Source: Streptomyces sp. 11x1
GTDB taxonomy: Bacteria; Actinomycetota; Actinomycetes; Streptomycetales; Streptomycetaceae
Length of the DNA: 64,000 bases
NCBI RefSeq assembly: GCF_032598905.1
Contig: NZ_CP122458.1
Coordinates: 3,162,001 to 3,226,000 of the forward strand
Reading direction: 5' to 3'
The translations under genes and the position numbers were made by a program. A model generated the notes under the pieces. That model made no database searches and was not told where the DNA came from. It saw only the letters and a list, made by a program, of their open reading frames with translations. This document shows positions 29,201 through 36,968 of this stretch, piece by piece (within the stretch, counting starts at the first letter, position 1; each line of letters starts with the position of its first letter).

Positions 29201-30187
29201 GGAGGAGGTGCGGCCGTCCACGCTCTGCGCGGAGTAGCCGATGGACAGGTTGGGCGCCGGGCCGGCCGGGGCCGGCGGAGTCTCCAGCGGATAGTTCCAG
29301 GTGAAGTCGCCGTTGGAACCGCCGGCCGACCAGGTGGAGGAGGCCGCCAGCGGGGTGGCCTCGTAGGTGCCCTGGTCCGAGCCGGCCGCGGCGGACAGGG
29401 CCATGACCATGGCGGCGGGCTTGGCGGCCATCGCGGTCCGGGTCTTCGTACCGGCCGTGGTCGCCTTCGGCGTGGTGATCTGCGCGGTGACCGTCTCGGC
29501 CTCGCCGTCGTTCTCCGAAGCCACCGGAGTGGTCCTGCGGCACTCCGCCTTCTCCGGCGTGCCCAGAGCACACGCGGGGAGCTGGACGAGACGCAGCCGG
29601 GAGGACCAGTTGCCGCTGTAGGCATCGGCGAAGGAGCTGTAGTCGATCGTCGCGCCGAGGCTCGCGGCACTGGTGTCGCCGTCGGCGCGGGCGACCGTGA
29701 AGACCACGCCGTCGATGCCGAGCCTATCGGTGGTCTTCCGGTCGAGGACGCGGACCCTGGCCTCGTCGGGGGCCTCAGAGGACTTCGCGACCCCAGCAGC
29801 CTTGTCGCTGGGCTGGGCGAGCGCGATGGGCAGCCCGGCGGCCTTGACCGACTTCTTGCTGTTCTCCGGCGGCAGATCGACCGTCACCGCCGACGCTCCC
29901 GGCCATGTCACCTTCGCGCGAGCCTTGGCGAGCGTCCTGCGGGCAGCGGCCTCCGTCGGGTCCTTGACCTTGGTGACCTTCGGGTCGAAGAGCTCGGCCT
30001 TGCCGTACTTGGCCTTCTGCAGGGCGGTGTGATCGCGATCCGCCGCGGCTGCCTGCGCCGGTGCGGCACTCAGCAGACCAGCGACGACCGCTGATGACAA
30101 AGGCAGGACAACTGCGGCCAGACGACGTCGGCCCGCTCTGCTCCATGCCCATCTTTTGGGCAGCAGTGAGCTGTTCCTGGACAACAC
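23255..30187 (-). CDS. Secreted RHS/YD-repeat polymorphic toxin with Hint domain
   Basis: A 2310-residue protein. The GTG at 30187 has AGGAG ten bases upstream; an in-frame start 21 codons earlier would fall in the terminator region. A signal peptide follows (RRRLAAVVLPLSSAVVAGLLSAAPAQA). Residues about 200-700 form the TcdB/SpvB-like start of the shell. Many YD repeats follow, up to the RHS core HLGAREYDPSTGRFVSVDPV. After a linker there is a Hint (intein-like) self-processing domain, from CFLAGTGIQMADGSTKDIEDV to TPVLVHN. The last about 104 residues are the variable tip: WHEGTFENPRGSFQYHWEKHG, RMPFDDGKWGVKYSNPDGG and a SFWYDDAH end, with several His/Asp/Tyr residues. The tip may be a small nuclease-like toxin, but its family is not recognised. 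Confidence 0.9.
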   Translation of the reverse strand: MLSRNSSLLPKRWAWSRAGRRRLAAVVLPLSSAVVAGLLSAAPAQAAAADRDHTALQKAKYGKAELFDPKVTKVKDPTEAAARRTLAKARAKVTWPGASAVTVDLPPENSKKSVKAAGLPIALAQPSDKAAGVAKSSEAPDEARVRVLDRKTTDRLGIDGVVFTVARADGDTSAASLGATIDYSSFADAYSGNWSSRLRLVQLPACALGTPEKAECRRTTPVASENDGEAETVTAQITTPKATTAGTKTRTAMAAKPAAMVMALSAAAGSDQGTYEATPLAASSTWSAGGSNGDFTWNYPLETPPAPAGPAPNLSIGYSAQSVDGRTSSTSAQSSWIGEGFDLSTSYVERAYGSCEDDGQDKKYDQCWKEDNASLVLNGKSTPLVKEGGKWRPKSDDGERIVHDTGAVNGDDGDTGENGDKGEFWTVTSTDGTQYVFGKNRLPGWSSGKPETNSVWTLPVFGDDSGEPGYSSGDSFSGRAKTQAWRWNLDYVVDPHGNVMTYWYDKELNHYAKNGTTGNGTEYVRNGWLKRIDYGQRTDTIFSTTQPAAARVKFTVAERCLPVSGGESCGSLTSSNRNAWPDVPFDQICAAGKPCTDQPSPAFFTRKRLTDVTTQVHDGSGSAESDYRAVNAWHLGQTFPDPGDGSDAGLWLDSIKRTGKAGTDASLPAVTFSGIQLHNRVDRTGDDVAPFIKWRVRTVTSETGSKLTVNYSKEDCVAGSDVPSKLDANTRRCYPVKWIPPSNPTPGTDPKPRTDFFHKYVVTQVTESDPTGDAPLKQTDYTYSGGGAWAYDDESPITQAKYRTWGIWRGYQKVTTTSGEPSSTQSKSISLYYRGMDGDKQSDGTTRKETVTDSKGVVKTDAEQFAGQLREQITYNGANGPEVSATVNTPWSRTTATDKHSYGTVNAYMVRTETSVSRTALSGGGEATTAKTTTYDPTSGLPLKVETDAAGEKDCTVTEYATNTAAWILTLPKRVEKVSTGCAATPKRTGDPKTTDVISDVRTSYDDQNWGKSPTKGDVTRVERVTGYDGSTAKLQTVNTTKYDALGRVTDSYDTRGTRVSHIEYTPAAGGPLTKTVETNALNHATTNEIAPDWGVRTSTTDPNGNRTELAYDSFGQLTDVWLANRDRAAGQTASYKFEYKLQNTAASWVATKSLNNDGTTYQTTYEIYDALLRLRQTQAPAASGAGRIITETKYDTRGLTVETSTDYVDTTTPSGKLATLLTAAPAGTETVIDGAGRVTIEKVLANGKEFSRTKHTHDGDSTLVEPPAGASAIREKVDARGRTVEKLEYDGNAVSTKFARFTYGYDHADRLTSVKDDDGNTWAYGYDFLGRRDSTTDPDAGGSSSEFNDLDQVVSTTDARGKSIGLTYDVLGRPTGRLDGKIPVVNGQPAPEDSKYLARWTYDSIAKGELTSAIKYVGGKGGSVYAQTNAKYSKTYQVLNEQYTISKTEGALAGSNGTWTIANAYNLDGTLQKRTIPAMGGLAQEVLTYGYTEQRMPDTLQGLTGIVQNTDYLPAGEQIRTTLGVSPLADWTEINRSYETGTKRLARQSVVSETHTGTDSDVHYRYDTAGNPIEVEDKATSPSDRQCFTFDGHRRLKTAWTTTADCATAPAKTNVGGPGPYWQSFTYDSAGNRKTATDHLADATTSYTYKTPDQPRPHALASTETKNTDGTVTGTTSYTYDLAGNTDMRTLGGKPQDLDFNAEGSLERVTEADKTATEYLNDADGNRLIRRDTTGTTLYLGETELRLDKASAKVEATRYYSHSGQTVAVRTTAGLTWTAADHNGTASVQVDAATQAVTRRQMKPFGEDRGQAAKAWVGERGFVGGTKEPTGLTHLGAREYDPSTGRFVSVDPVIDLTDPQQVNGYSYSSNNPVTFADPDGKFRASAILLFLARQVGKAIAAAQAVLMSQSGSSSSGGMTTGGSANYASSGSSSCMPPRICGNVEPADPRSVGSWKDVAGGIGDFFAESADVAEFATEPWCWSGTNPDCGGTQDSYQELVEGFGADPDSDVYQGTKTVMDVGSVFAGGFGIGKFALKQLFKKQLRKQSKDRERRREKEGSGCTKCFLAGTGIQMADGSTKDIEDVEVGDEVLATDPETGETGFRKVTHLIITEDDKHFNELSIATEDGVEKLTATYEHPFWSPSEQDWFDAGDLASGMSLLTDKGDTVVVTANRAYEDNVRTYNLTVDDLHTYYVLAGETPVLVHNAERCPVGVDDAWHEGTFENPRGSFQYHWEKHGKSLDVSPEKYLQDSKDWAAKLSEPGGKKGYNAKRMPFDDGKWGVKYSNPDGGMGGIVGPDGRVVSFWYDDAH

Positions 30188-30219
30188 TTGGGGGGTGCTC
30201 CTGGATTCTGAGTTGTGAG

Positions 30220-30248
30220 GGCGTACCGGGCCCGTGGCCCGGTACGCC
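30220..30248. terminator. Perfect 13-bp hairpin between the LamG gene and the RHS gene
   Basis: GGCGTACCGGGCC pairs perfectly with GGCCCGGTACGCC around CGT. It follows the LamG gene stop by 20 bases on the minus strand and precedes the RHS ribosome-binding site, so it probably attenuates or ends the upstream transcript. Confidence 0.75.
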
Positions 30249-30268
30249 ACCGGAGAAGAAGGGAGGGG

Positions 30269-33200
30269 TTATTCGACGGGCACAGGCGGCTCGTCAACCG
30301 TCGCGAGCTGCGTGATCTCGTCGTCGGACAGGACACCGGCGTACACGCGTAGGTCGTCGAGCTGGCCGGGCAGGGCGTTGCCCCACTCTCCGTTGTCGTG
30401 ACGACGTGCGCCGCCGACCATCAGAGGGCCTGTGGGCTGGAAGGCTTCCTCGCTCAGGACGCCGTCTTCGTCGCCCTGTCGTTGTCCGGACACATAGAGA
30501 TGGATGGACTTGTTCACCGCGTCGAAGACGGCGGCGACGTGCACCCAGCCACCGGGCGAGTTGACCTCGTCCGAGACAGCCGCGACGGCGGGGCCGCCCA
30601 GGACGTCCGTCTCGTACCGGCCGAAGTTCCAGTCACCGATGGACTGGCCCGCCTCCTGGCGGTACCAGAGGCGGAACGAGTTCCGCTCGGCGCCCGGGTG
30701 CGAGAAGACGCTCGGGGAATGCGCGACGGTGGTGTCGTCGAGCTTCGACTGGGTGGCCAGGTTGACCCAGCCGGCCAGACTGAAGCTGCCGGACTCGTCC
30801 AGTGCGACGGTGGAGGTGGCCCTGCCCAGTTTCTCGGCGTCCAGTTCCAGGACGTTGCCGTGGGCCGGATCCTCGGTCGCGGCGAAGGCTGCGCCCGTCT
30901 GGAGTTGGAGCGGGTTGCCGCGGCCGGTGGCGTCCGCCGCCGTGGTGCCGGATGCCTCGTCGAAGCCCCAGTTGGCGAGAAGCGCGGGCTCTGTCCTGCC
31001 GGTCGCCGGGTTCAGTGTGTTGGCGATCGACCACATCTCGTTCTCGAAGACCACACGGTTCCAGACCTGGACCTGGTCGAGGTCGCCCTCGAACCAGGAC
31101 GAGTACGTACCCGATCCCTTCATGCGGCCGACTTCGAAGGAGCCCTTCGCCGCCCACGGTGTGGTGAACTCGGTGGTCGCCTGGAGCTGTCCGTTGACGT
31201 AGAAGCGGATCTGCTTCTTGTTGTGGTCGTACACACCCATCAGATGGGTCCACGCGCCCACGACCGGCGGCTTCTTGGCCACCGCGCGGACGATCGTCGG
31301 ATTGTCGGTGTCGGCCGAGTACCGGTTGAAGATCCAGCGGTCGTACGACTGCGAGTAGTAGATCTGGAAGGTTCCCACCCGGGTCCCGCTCTGTGCTGCC
31401 ACGGTGGAGATGTGATCCTTCGCGGTCAGCCGAGCCCAGGCGGACACGGTGAAGCTGTTGGTGGTGTCCAGAACCGATGCGGTGGTGGAGCCCGCAGTGT
31501 TCGTGCCGTTGGCTCGCAGCCCGACACCGAGCCGGGCCTTGTCCGTCCAGGACGCCGAGGTCAGCGCCAGCGGCCGGTTCTTGCCTGAACTGTCCGCAGC
31601 AGTGGCCCCGCTGCCGTCGTCCAGCTTCCAGCTCGCCACGGGATCAGAGCCCTTTGCCACCTTGAACAGGTAGTCATAGTGGGCGCTCGGGTTCCCCGCC
31701 CCGTCGTAGGTCTGCACCCGCAAGGTGTTGGTCAGCCGCTTGTCGGGCGCTGCCTCGATCTCGTACGTCGAGGTGTTGGCCGTGAACGTCTTACTGCCGA
31801 GCTTCGCCCCGTTGAGCCACCAGTCGTAACGGCGCACGTCGCTGGCACCCGCGTCGATCTTGAAGCCGGCGGTCATGCCGACGCTGCCCAGCTCCGGGTC
31901 GGCGGCCTCACAGACCGTGCCACCGCATTCCTTGTACACGGTCGAGGACACCTTCGGTACTGGCGGCCCCTTGGAGTCCACCTTGAAGTAGCAGTAGCTC
32001 GACCAGGGCCCGAACAGGGAGTGGGTGTCGCCCTTCCACGTGTACCTGTACTCGGTACGGGCGCGGAACTTGTAGGTGACAGCCTGGTCCAAGGCCGCCG
32101 TAACCACGGTTCCGGCCGTGCCGCTGTCCGTCCACGTGGACGGCTTGAGCGAGGTCTTCGTGGTGCTGCTACCTCTGTACAGCTCGAAGTTGGGGCGAAG
32201 TGAGGAGTTGGAGGCGTCGCTTGATGTCGGTGTCGCGGTCAGTCGCGGAGTGGTGTCCCGAATCTGTGCCGGAGCGGAAGAAGCAGAACAGGAGACCTTG
32301 GGATCGGACATCTTCACCGACGAGGGCTTGCTGCTCGGCGGAGTCACGTACGTGATCGACAGCCGGGGCTTGCGGGAGGACGTGGCGTCAGGGTCCAGCG
32401 GAGACAGGAACTGCTTCCACGCGATCGGATCACCCTCGTCGGCCCGCAGTCCAAGCGTGGTGAGAGTGTCCTTCGCCTTCGCGGTGTGCGCGACGGCAGC
32501 CGTGGCGTCGAACTCGATGTCCCCGTCCGGGCAGTCGGAGGAGTGGCCCTTGGCAGCGGAGACCGTGTCGACCTTCGCAAGCCACTTCGGCGGCTTATTC
32601 CACGTCGTCGAGGAGAAGATCTGGCTCGTGCGATAGAGGTCGACGTCATGCTTCACACAGTTCGCCGACCAGATCGCGTACGGCGTGAAGGTCGCGTTCA
32701 CGATCTTCTTGCCGGCCACCCTGCGGGTGTCGAACTGGAAGAGTGAGCGCGACTTCTTGTTGTCCACGAACGCGTCATAGCCCACGCCGAGCGCGTGCTT
32801 GGTCTTCCAGAGGCTGGTGCCTGGCGAGTTGGACCACAGCGCTGTCCACCCTGTCAGGGTCGCTTTGACCGCCGGAGGATCGAGAACGACAGGGTATGAA
32901 GTCGCGCTGCTGGCAAGGAAGTCCTGATCCGGAACGATGGAGAGGGCGTCGTTGGTGACGTCTGTTTCCATGACAGCCGTACGGGACTGGGGACTCGTGC
33001 CGAGAGTGTCGGCTGCAGTCTCCGCGGCGAACGCGGAACCCGTGGAGGTGCTCTGCGCCGCGCTGCCGGCCTTCGCAGTGGTCGTGCCTGCGTCCCACAT
33101 AAGAGCCGACCCACTGGAGATCACGGCATGTCCCGAGCCATCCACAAAGGTGGCCGCGCCGGAGTCGTCCGTGCGCACGGACAGCCCCTTGGCCTCGACC

Positions 33201-33868
33201 GGGAAACTCACCTTCTGCAAGGCAGAGTTGGCTGCGGCCTCGCGGGTGTGGACCACCAAGTGGTATGTAAATCCGTCCGGGTGGGCCTGCACGGCGAGGT
33301 CCACGTCGGGGAGCACCGACCGGTACACGGCCGACGACCCGTCGACCTCCGGTTTCGGGAGCGCCCACGGCGACGACACCGCGTACTCCTTGTCGGCCGT
33401 CACCATCCGGGCCAGCGGTTCGCCGGTGCCGCCGCTGGAGAAACGGATGTCCTCGGCTGCGCGCGGTGCGAGGCCGCCGTCCGGCCGTGTGACGAGCGTG
33501 GTGTCGACATCCGTCCACTTACCGGCCTTCAGGACCCGCTCGGGCGAAGCCGCCGTTTCGGCGGTGAATGTCCCGTCGGGATTGGCTACCACCCGGCTGG
33601 TCGGCGACGTCAACTCGCCGATCTCAACGCTTTTGCCGGAGGCGACCGCCTTCTCAGAAGCGCGTTGCTCGGGCGTGGCGGCCGGAAGCGCGTCATCCTC
33701 CCAGAACTCCTTGCCCCGTGCCCCCTCGTCAGCCGGAGTACTGGAACCCCCCGTGTCCGTGTCCGCCGCTTGGACCGGGACGGCCTGTATACCGCCCGCT
33801 AGTACCAGCACGGCCGAGGCGACGGTCATCGCCCCGCGCACGGCTCTGTTGCGACTGGTTGGTCGCAC
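30269..33868 (-). CDS. Secreted DNRLRE/LamG-domain protein, RHS partner
   Basis: A 1199-residue exported protein. The signal peptide is GAMTVASAVLVLAGGIQAVPVQA (about residues 13-35). A DNRLRE-type region lies at about 350-520 (SRSLFQFDTRRVAGKKIVNATF, TTWNKPPKW, LSITYV). Two LamG-like jelly-roll domains fill the C-terminal 450 residues, beginning at DPVASWKLDDGSG and LLANWGFDEASGT; each contains the NSFTVSAWARL/GSFSLAGWVNL and IRFYVNGQL/IHLYVSGQR strands. Such proteins are found directly upstream of RHS toxins in Streptomyces and are likely cell-surface or carbohydrate-binding partners. The GTG start at 33868 has a GGGGGGAAG leader. It lies 81 bases before the RHS start, in the same direction. 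Confidence 0.85.
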   Translation of the reverse strand: MRPTSRNRAVRGAMTVASAVLVLAGGIQAVPVQAADTDTGGSSTPADEGARGKEFWEDDALPAATPEQRASEKAVASGKSVEIGELTSPTSRVVANPDGTFTAETAASPERVLKAGKWTDVDTTLVTRPDGGLAPRAAEDIRFSSGGTGEPLARMVTADKEYAVSSPWALPKPEVDGSSAVYRSVLPDVDLAVQAHPDGFTYHLVVHTREAAANSALQKVSFPVEAKGLSVRTDDSGAATFVDGSGHAVISSGSALMWDAGTTTAKAGSAAQSTSTGSAFAAETAADTLGTSPQSRTAVMETDVTNDALSIVPDQDFLASSATSYPVVLDPPAVKATLTGWTALWSNSPGTSLWKTKHALGVGYDAFVDNKKSRSLFQFDTRRVAGKKIVNATFTPYAIWSANCVKHDVDLYRTSQIFSSTTWNKPPKWLAKVDTVSAAKGHSSDCPDGDIEFDATAAVAHTAKAKDTLTTLGLRADEGDPIAWKQFLSPLDPDATSSRKPRLSITYVTPPSSKPSSVKMSDPKVSCSASSAPAQIRDTTPRLTATPTSSDASNSSLRPNFELYRGSSTTKTSLKPSTWTDSGTAGTVVTAALDQAVTYKFRARTEYRYTWKGDTHSLFGPWSSYCYFKVDSKGPPVPKVSSTVYKECGGTVCEAADPELGSVGMTAGFKIDAGASDVRRYDWWLNGAKLGSKTFTANTSTYEIEAAPDKRLTNTLRVQTYDGAGNPSAHYDYLFKVAKGSDPVASWKLDDGSGATAADSSGKNRPLALTSASWTDKARLGVGLRANGTNTAGSTTASVLDTTNSFTVSAWARLTAKDHISTVAAQSGTRVGTFQIYYSQSYDRWIFNRYSADTDNPTIVRAVAKKPPVVGAWTHLMGVYDHNKKQIRFYVNGQLQATTEFTTPWAAKGSFEVGRMKGSGTYSSWFEGDLDQVQVWNRVVFENEMWSIANTLNPATGRTEPALLANWGFDEASGTTAADATGRGNPLQLQTGAAFAATEDPAHGNVLELDAEKLGRATSTVALDESGSFSLAGWVNLATQSKLDDTTVAHSPSVFSHPGAERNSFRLWYRQEAGQSIGDWNFGRYETDVLGGPAVAAVSDEVNSPGGWVHVAAVFDAVNKSIHLYVSGQRQGDEDGVLSEEAFQPTGPLMVGGARRHDNGEWGNALPGQLDDLRVYAGVLSDDEITQLATVDEPPVPVE

Positions 33869-33952
33869 CTTCCCCCCTGCGTTCTTTATTTTTTGATTAT
33901 TTGTTGAACGAAGGGAGGGTAACTGGTGGAGGGATCTTTACCAAGAGTGCTC

Positions 33953-35646
33953 AGCCCGAATCCACCGGCTGATGTTCGAGCGGAGCTGGCCCTGGAACGA
34001 AGAGATGCCTTGTGACCTGCGATGATGGGCTTGTCTAGGGTCCACAATCGCAAGAGCAGCAAGGCATCTCGTAAATGTAATCCTCTCACGCCCCAACCAG
34101 CGTCTCCGCCGCGTTCGATGAGCCGAACCTGATCGCCGACGCCGGGCTGCTGCCGCTGGTCCGTCTTGCCGAACGGGCCGGCCTGCCCGACCTGGCCGCC
34201 GCGATACGGATCGAGGGCGCCGGCAACAGCGGCGGCGCCCATCCGGCGGCGAAGGTGATGTCGCTGCTGGGGGCGATGTGCGCGGGGGCGGACAGCATCG
34301 ATGACGCCGACCGGTTGCGGCACGGCGCGATGGACCGGGCTTTCGGCGGGGTCCGGGCCCCGTCCACGCTGGGCACCTTCCTGCGCTCCTTCACCCACGG
34401 CCACAACCGCCAACTCCACCGTGTGCACCGCGACTTCCTGGTATCCCTGGCCCGGTGCACGCCGCTGCTGCCCGGGGCCGGGCAGGTGATGTTCATCGAC
34501 ATCGACCCCACCCACCGCCGCGTGTACGGCCAGGCCAAGCAGGGCGCTGAGGTCGGCCGCCTCAAGGGACAGCGCACCCTGCACCCGATCCTGGCCACCT
34601 TCTCCACCCCGATCGCCCGGCCCGTCATCGGCGCGGTCCGCCTGCGCCGCGGCAAGGCCGCCGACGTCCGTGGCCCTCGCGATCGCGAAGGAGACCGGCG
34701 GGAGGGGGATTCGCCTGGTGCGCGCGGACAGCAAGTTCTACACCGCCGACGTGGCCGCGGCCTGCCGCCGCTCCGGCGCCCACTTCTCGCTGACCACCGG
34801 CATGAACCCCTCCATCGCCGCGGCGATCGCCCGCATCGATCAGGACGCGTGGGTTCCGATCCGCTACCCGGATGCCTTCGTCGACCCCGACACCGGCGAG
34901 ATGGTCTCCGACGCCGAGGTCGCCGAGACCGCATACACCGCCTTCACCGGCCGGAAGAAGTCCGAGCAGGTCACCGCCCGGCTGATCGTGCGCCGGGTGC
35001 GGCGGCTGAACGCCGACGTGGCCCAGGGGCAGGGCGAGTTGTTCACCGCCTGGCGCTACCACCCGGTCTTCACCGACAGCCCCTTCGCCATACTGGAGGC
35101 CGAACTCGACCACCGCCGGCATGCTGTGGTGGAGCAGGCGATCGCGGACGGAAAAGCGGGCCCGCTCGCCCATATGCCCTCGGGGAACTTCCAGGCCAAC
35201 GCGGCCTGGCTCACGCTGTGGGCGATGTCCCACAATCTCCTGCGGGCCGCCGGAGCCCTGGCCTCGCGCTTCCACGCCAGGGCCACCACCGCCACCCTGC
35301 GCTCCCACCTGGTCCACGTCCCCGCACGGCTGGCCCGCACCGCCCGCACCCAGCTAACGGTCCACCTACCCAAGCACTGGCCCTGGCGTGAGGCATGGCT
35401 GAGCCTGCTCGACGCCGTCCGCCTCCGGCCACCCACCATGGGCTGACCAGCCCGCGCCCTCCGCACCCAACGGCCCACCGGCCCCCGGGCGACACCGCCA
35501 CCGCCCCAGCCCCGATCCGAAAGACACCGGACAGGCCGTGACCCGCGCGCGGCGGGTGCCTCACACCCACACAGCCGTGCCCCGCACGGCCAACCGGCCT
35601 CGGCGAAGGACTGGATCCGGAAAGGATCAGCCGGTGGATTCGGGCT
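33953..35646 (+). mobile_element. IS1380-family insertion sequence, degenerate
   Basis: Perfect 21-bp inverted ends lie at 33953-33973 and 35626-35646 (AGCCCGAATCCACCGGCTGAT and its complement). The 1694-bp length fits IS1380. An 11-bp internal inverted repeat (GAGATGCCTTG at 34002-34012, complement at 34060-34070) sits in the leader before the transposase. The element inserted about 85 bp upstream of the LamG start, so it may supply or remove that gene's promoter. Confidence 0.85.
34077..35446 (+). pseudogene. IS1380 transposase with two frameshifts
   Basis: The expected N-terminus (VILSRPNQR) is in one frame. It then shifts by a small deletion to the frame reading SAAFDEPNLIADAGLLPLVRLAERAG and APSTLGTFLRSFTHGH (first catalytic region, MFIDIDPTHRRVYG). 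A second shift near 34665 leads to the frame with IRLVRADSKFYTADVAAACRRSGAHFSLTT (second catalytic Asp) and NAAWLTLWAMSHNLLRAAG at the C-terminus. All DDE-region blocks survive but in three frames, so the enzyme is inactive in cis. Confidence 0.8.
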
Positions 35647-35896
35647 CAGTGACGGTCATCTCACACTCCGCTTACGGCGCGCCGCCTGGCAACGAGCCAC
35701 CACTCACCCCGGGCACCCCTCCTATCGTGGAGACCGTGACCTGCGTTCCGCGTAATTCGGGGGTTCTGGAGTCCCTGCCGGGCTGGAGGTGCAGGTCAGT
35801 GGGCTGGAGGCTGGTGACGCGGGCAGATTCGCCTAGAGACGCGATTCTGCGGATTCGCCTGCGCTGACCTGGAGTTGCTCCGTAGGGTCTGGAGTC

Positions 35897-36968
35897 GTGT
35901 ATGTGAAGACGACGAAGCGGGAGAACAAGTCCGGCACGGTCCGGTACCTGCACCTGGCCCACAACGAGTGGGATCCGGTAAAGGGCCGGGCGGTCCCGAA
36001 GGTGCTGTTCACGTTCGGCCGTGAGGACGACCTCGACCGGGACGCGGTGAGGCGCCTGGTCGCGTCTCTATCGAGGCTGCTGGAGCCGGGTGAGGCACTG
36101 GCGTCGACGGCGGCGGGTGACCTGGAGTTCGTCTCGTCGGTCCCGTTCGGCGGCACCTATGTCCTCGATCATCTCTGGCGGCGGCTGAGGATCGACAGGA
36201 TCGTCGGGCAGGTCGGGCAGCCCAAACGGGGCCGGCGCCGGGACATGTCGATGACCGAGCGGGTGCTGTTCTCCCTGGTTGCGAACCGGGCCCTGGCTCC
36301 GTCGTCCAAGCTGGCCGCCGCGGACTGGGTCACGCACGACGTGCATGTCGAGGGCCTGCCGGCCATCGACGACGACGCCTGCTACCGGGCGATGGACTGG
36401 CTCCACGAGGTGACCGACGACCTGGAGAAGCGGGTGTTCGACGAGGTCGCGAACCTCCTCAACCTCGAGGTCGACCTGCTGTTCTTCGACGCCACCAGCA
36501 CCTACTTCGAACTGGAGGAAGCCGACGGACCCGTCGCCCGCGACGACAAGGGCCGCCTCCTGAGGGACGGCCGCCCACCCGCTGAAGAGGACGGCGAGAG
36601 CGCGGATCAGGCCGGATTCCGTGCCTTCGGCAAGTCGAAGGACTCCCGCGACGACCTGCCGCAGATCGTGATCGGGATGGCCGTCACGAGGGACGGGATC
36701 CCGGTCCGCGTCTGGTCCTGGCCCGGCAACACCGGTGACAGCAAGCTGATCCGGCAGGTCAAGGACGACATGCGGGACTGGACCCTCAGCAAGATCGTGT
36801 GGGTCACCGACCGGGGATTCTCCAGCGAACGCAACCGCCGCTACCTCCGCCAGGGCGACAACGCCTACATCGTCGGCGAGAAACTCCGCTCAGGCAGCCC
36901 GGAGGTGAAGGCCGCCCTGTCCCGCCAGGGCCGCTATGGCGAGATCGCCCAGAACATGCAGCGCCTAG
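35897..36968 (+). pseudogene. IS1634 transposase, C-terminus missing
   Basis: From GTG 35897 the protein reads YVKTTKRENKSGTVRYLHLAHNEW, then the DDE blocks LLFFDATSTYFE (first Asp) and KIVWVTDRGFSS (second Asp). It is cut at Q-R-L by the IS701 insertion at 36968. After the insertion (38415) only about 22 in-frame codons remain before a stop. The region with the catalytic glutamate is therefore deleted, not merely displaced. Confidence 0.82.

Noticed and set aside
24476..30094. Long plus-strand frames over the RHS gene
   Set aside because: Antisense to a continuous RHS/Hint protein; Val/Gly/Arg-rich with no motif.
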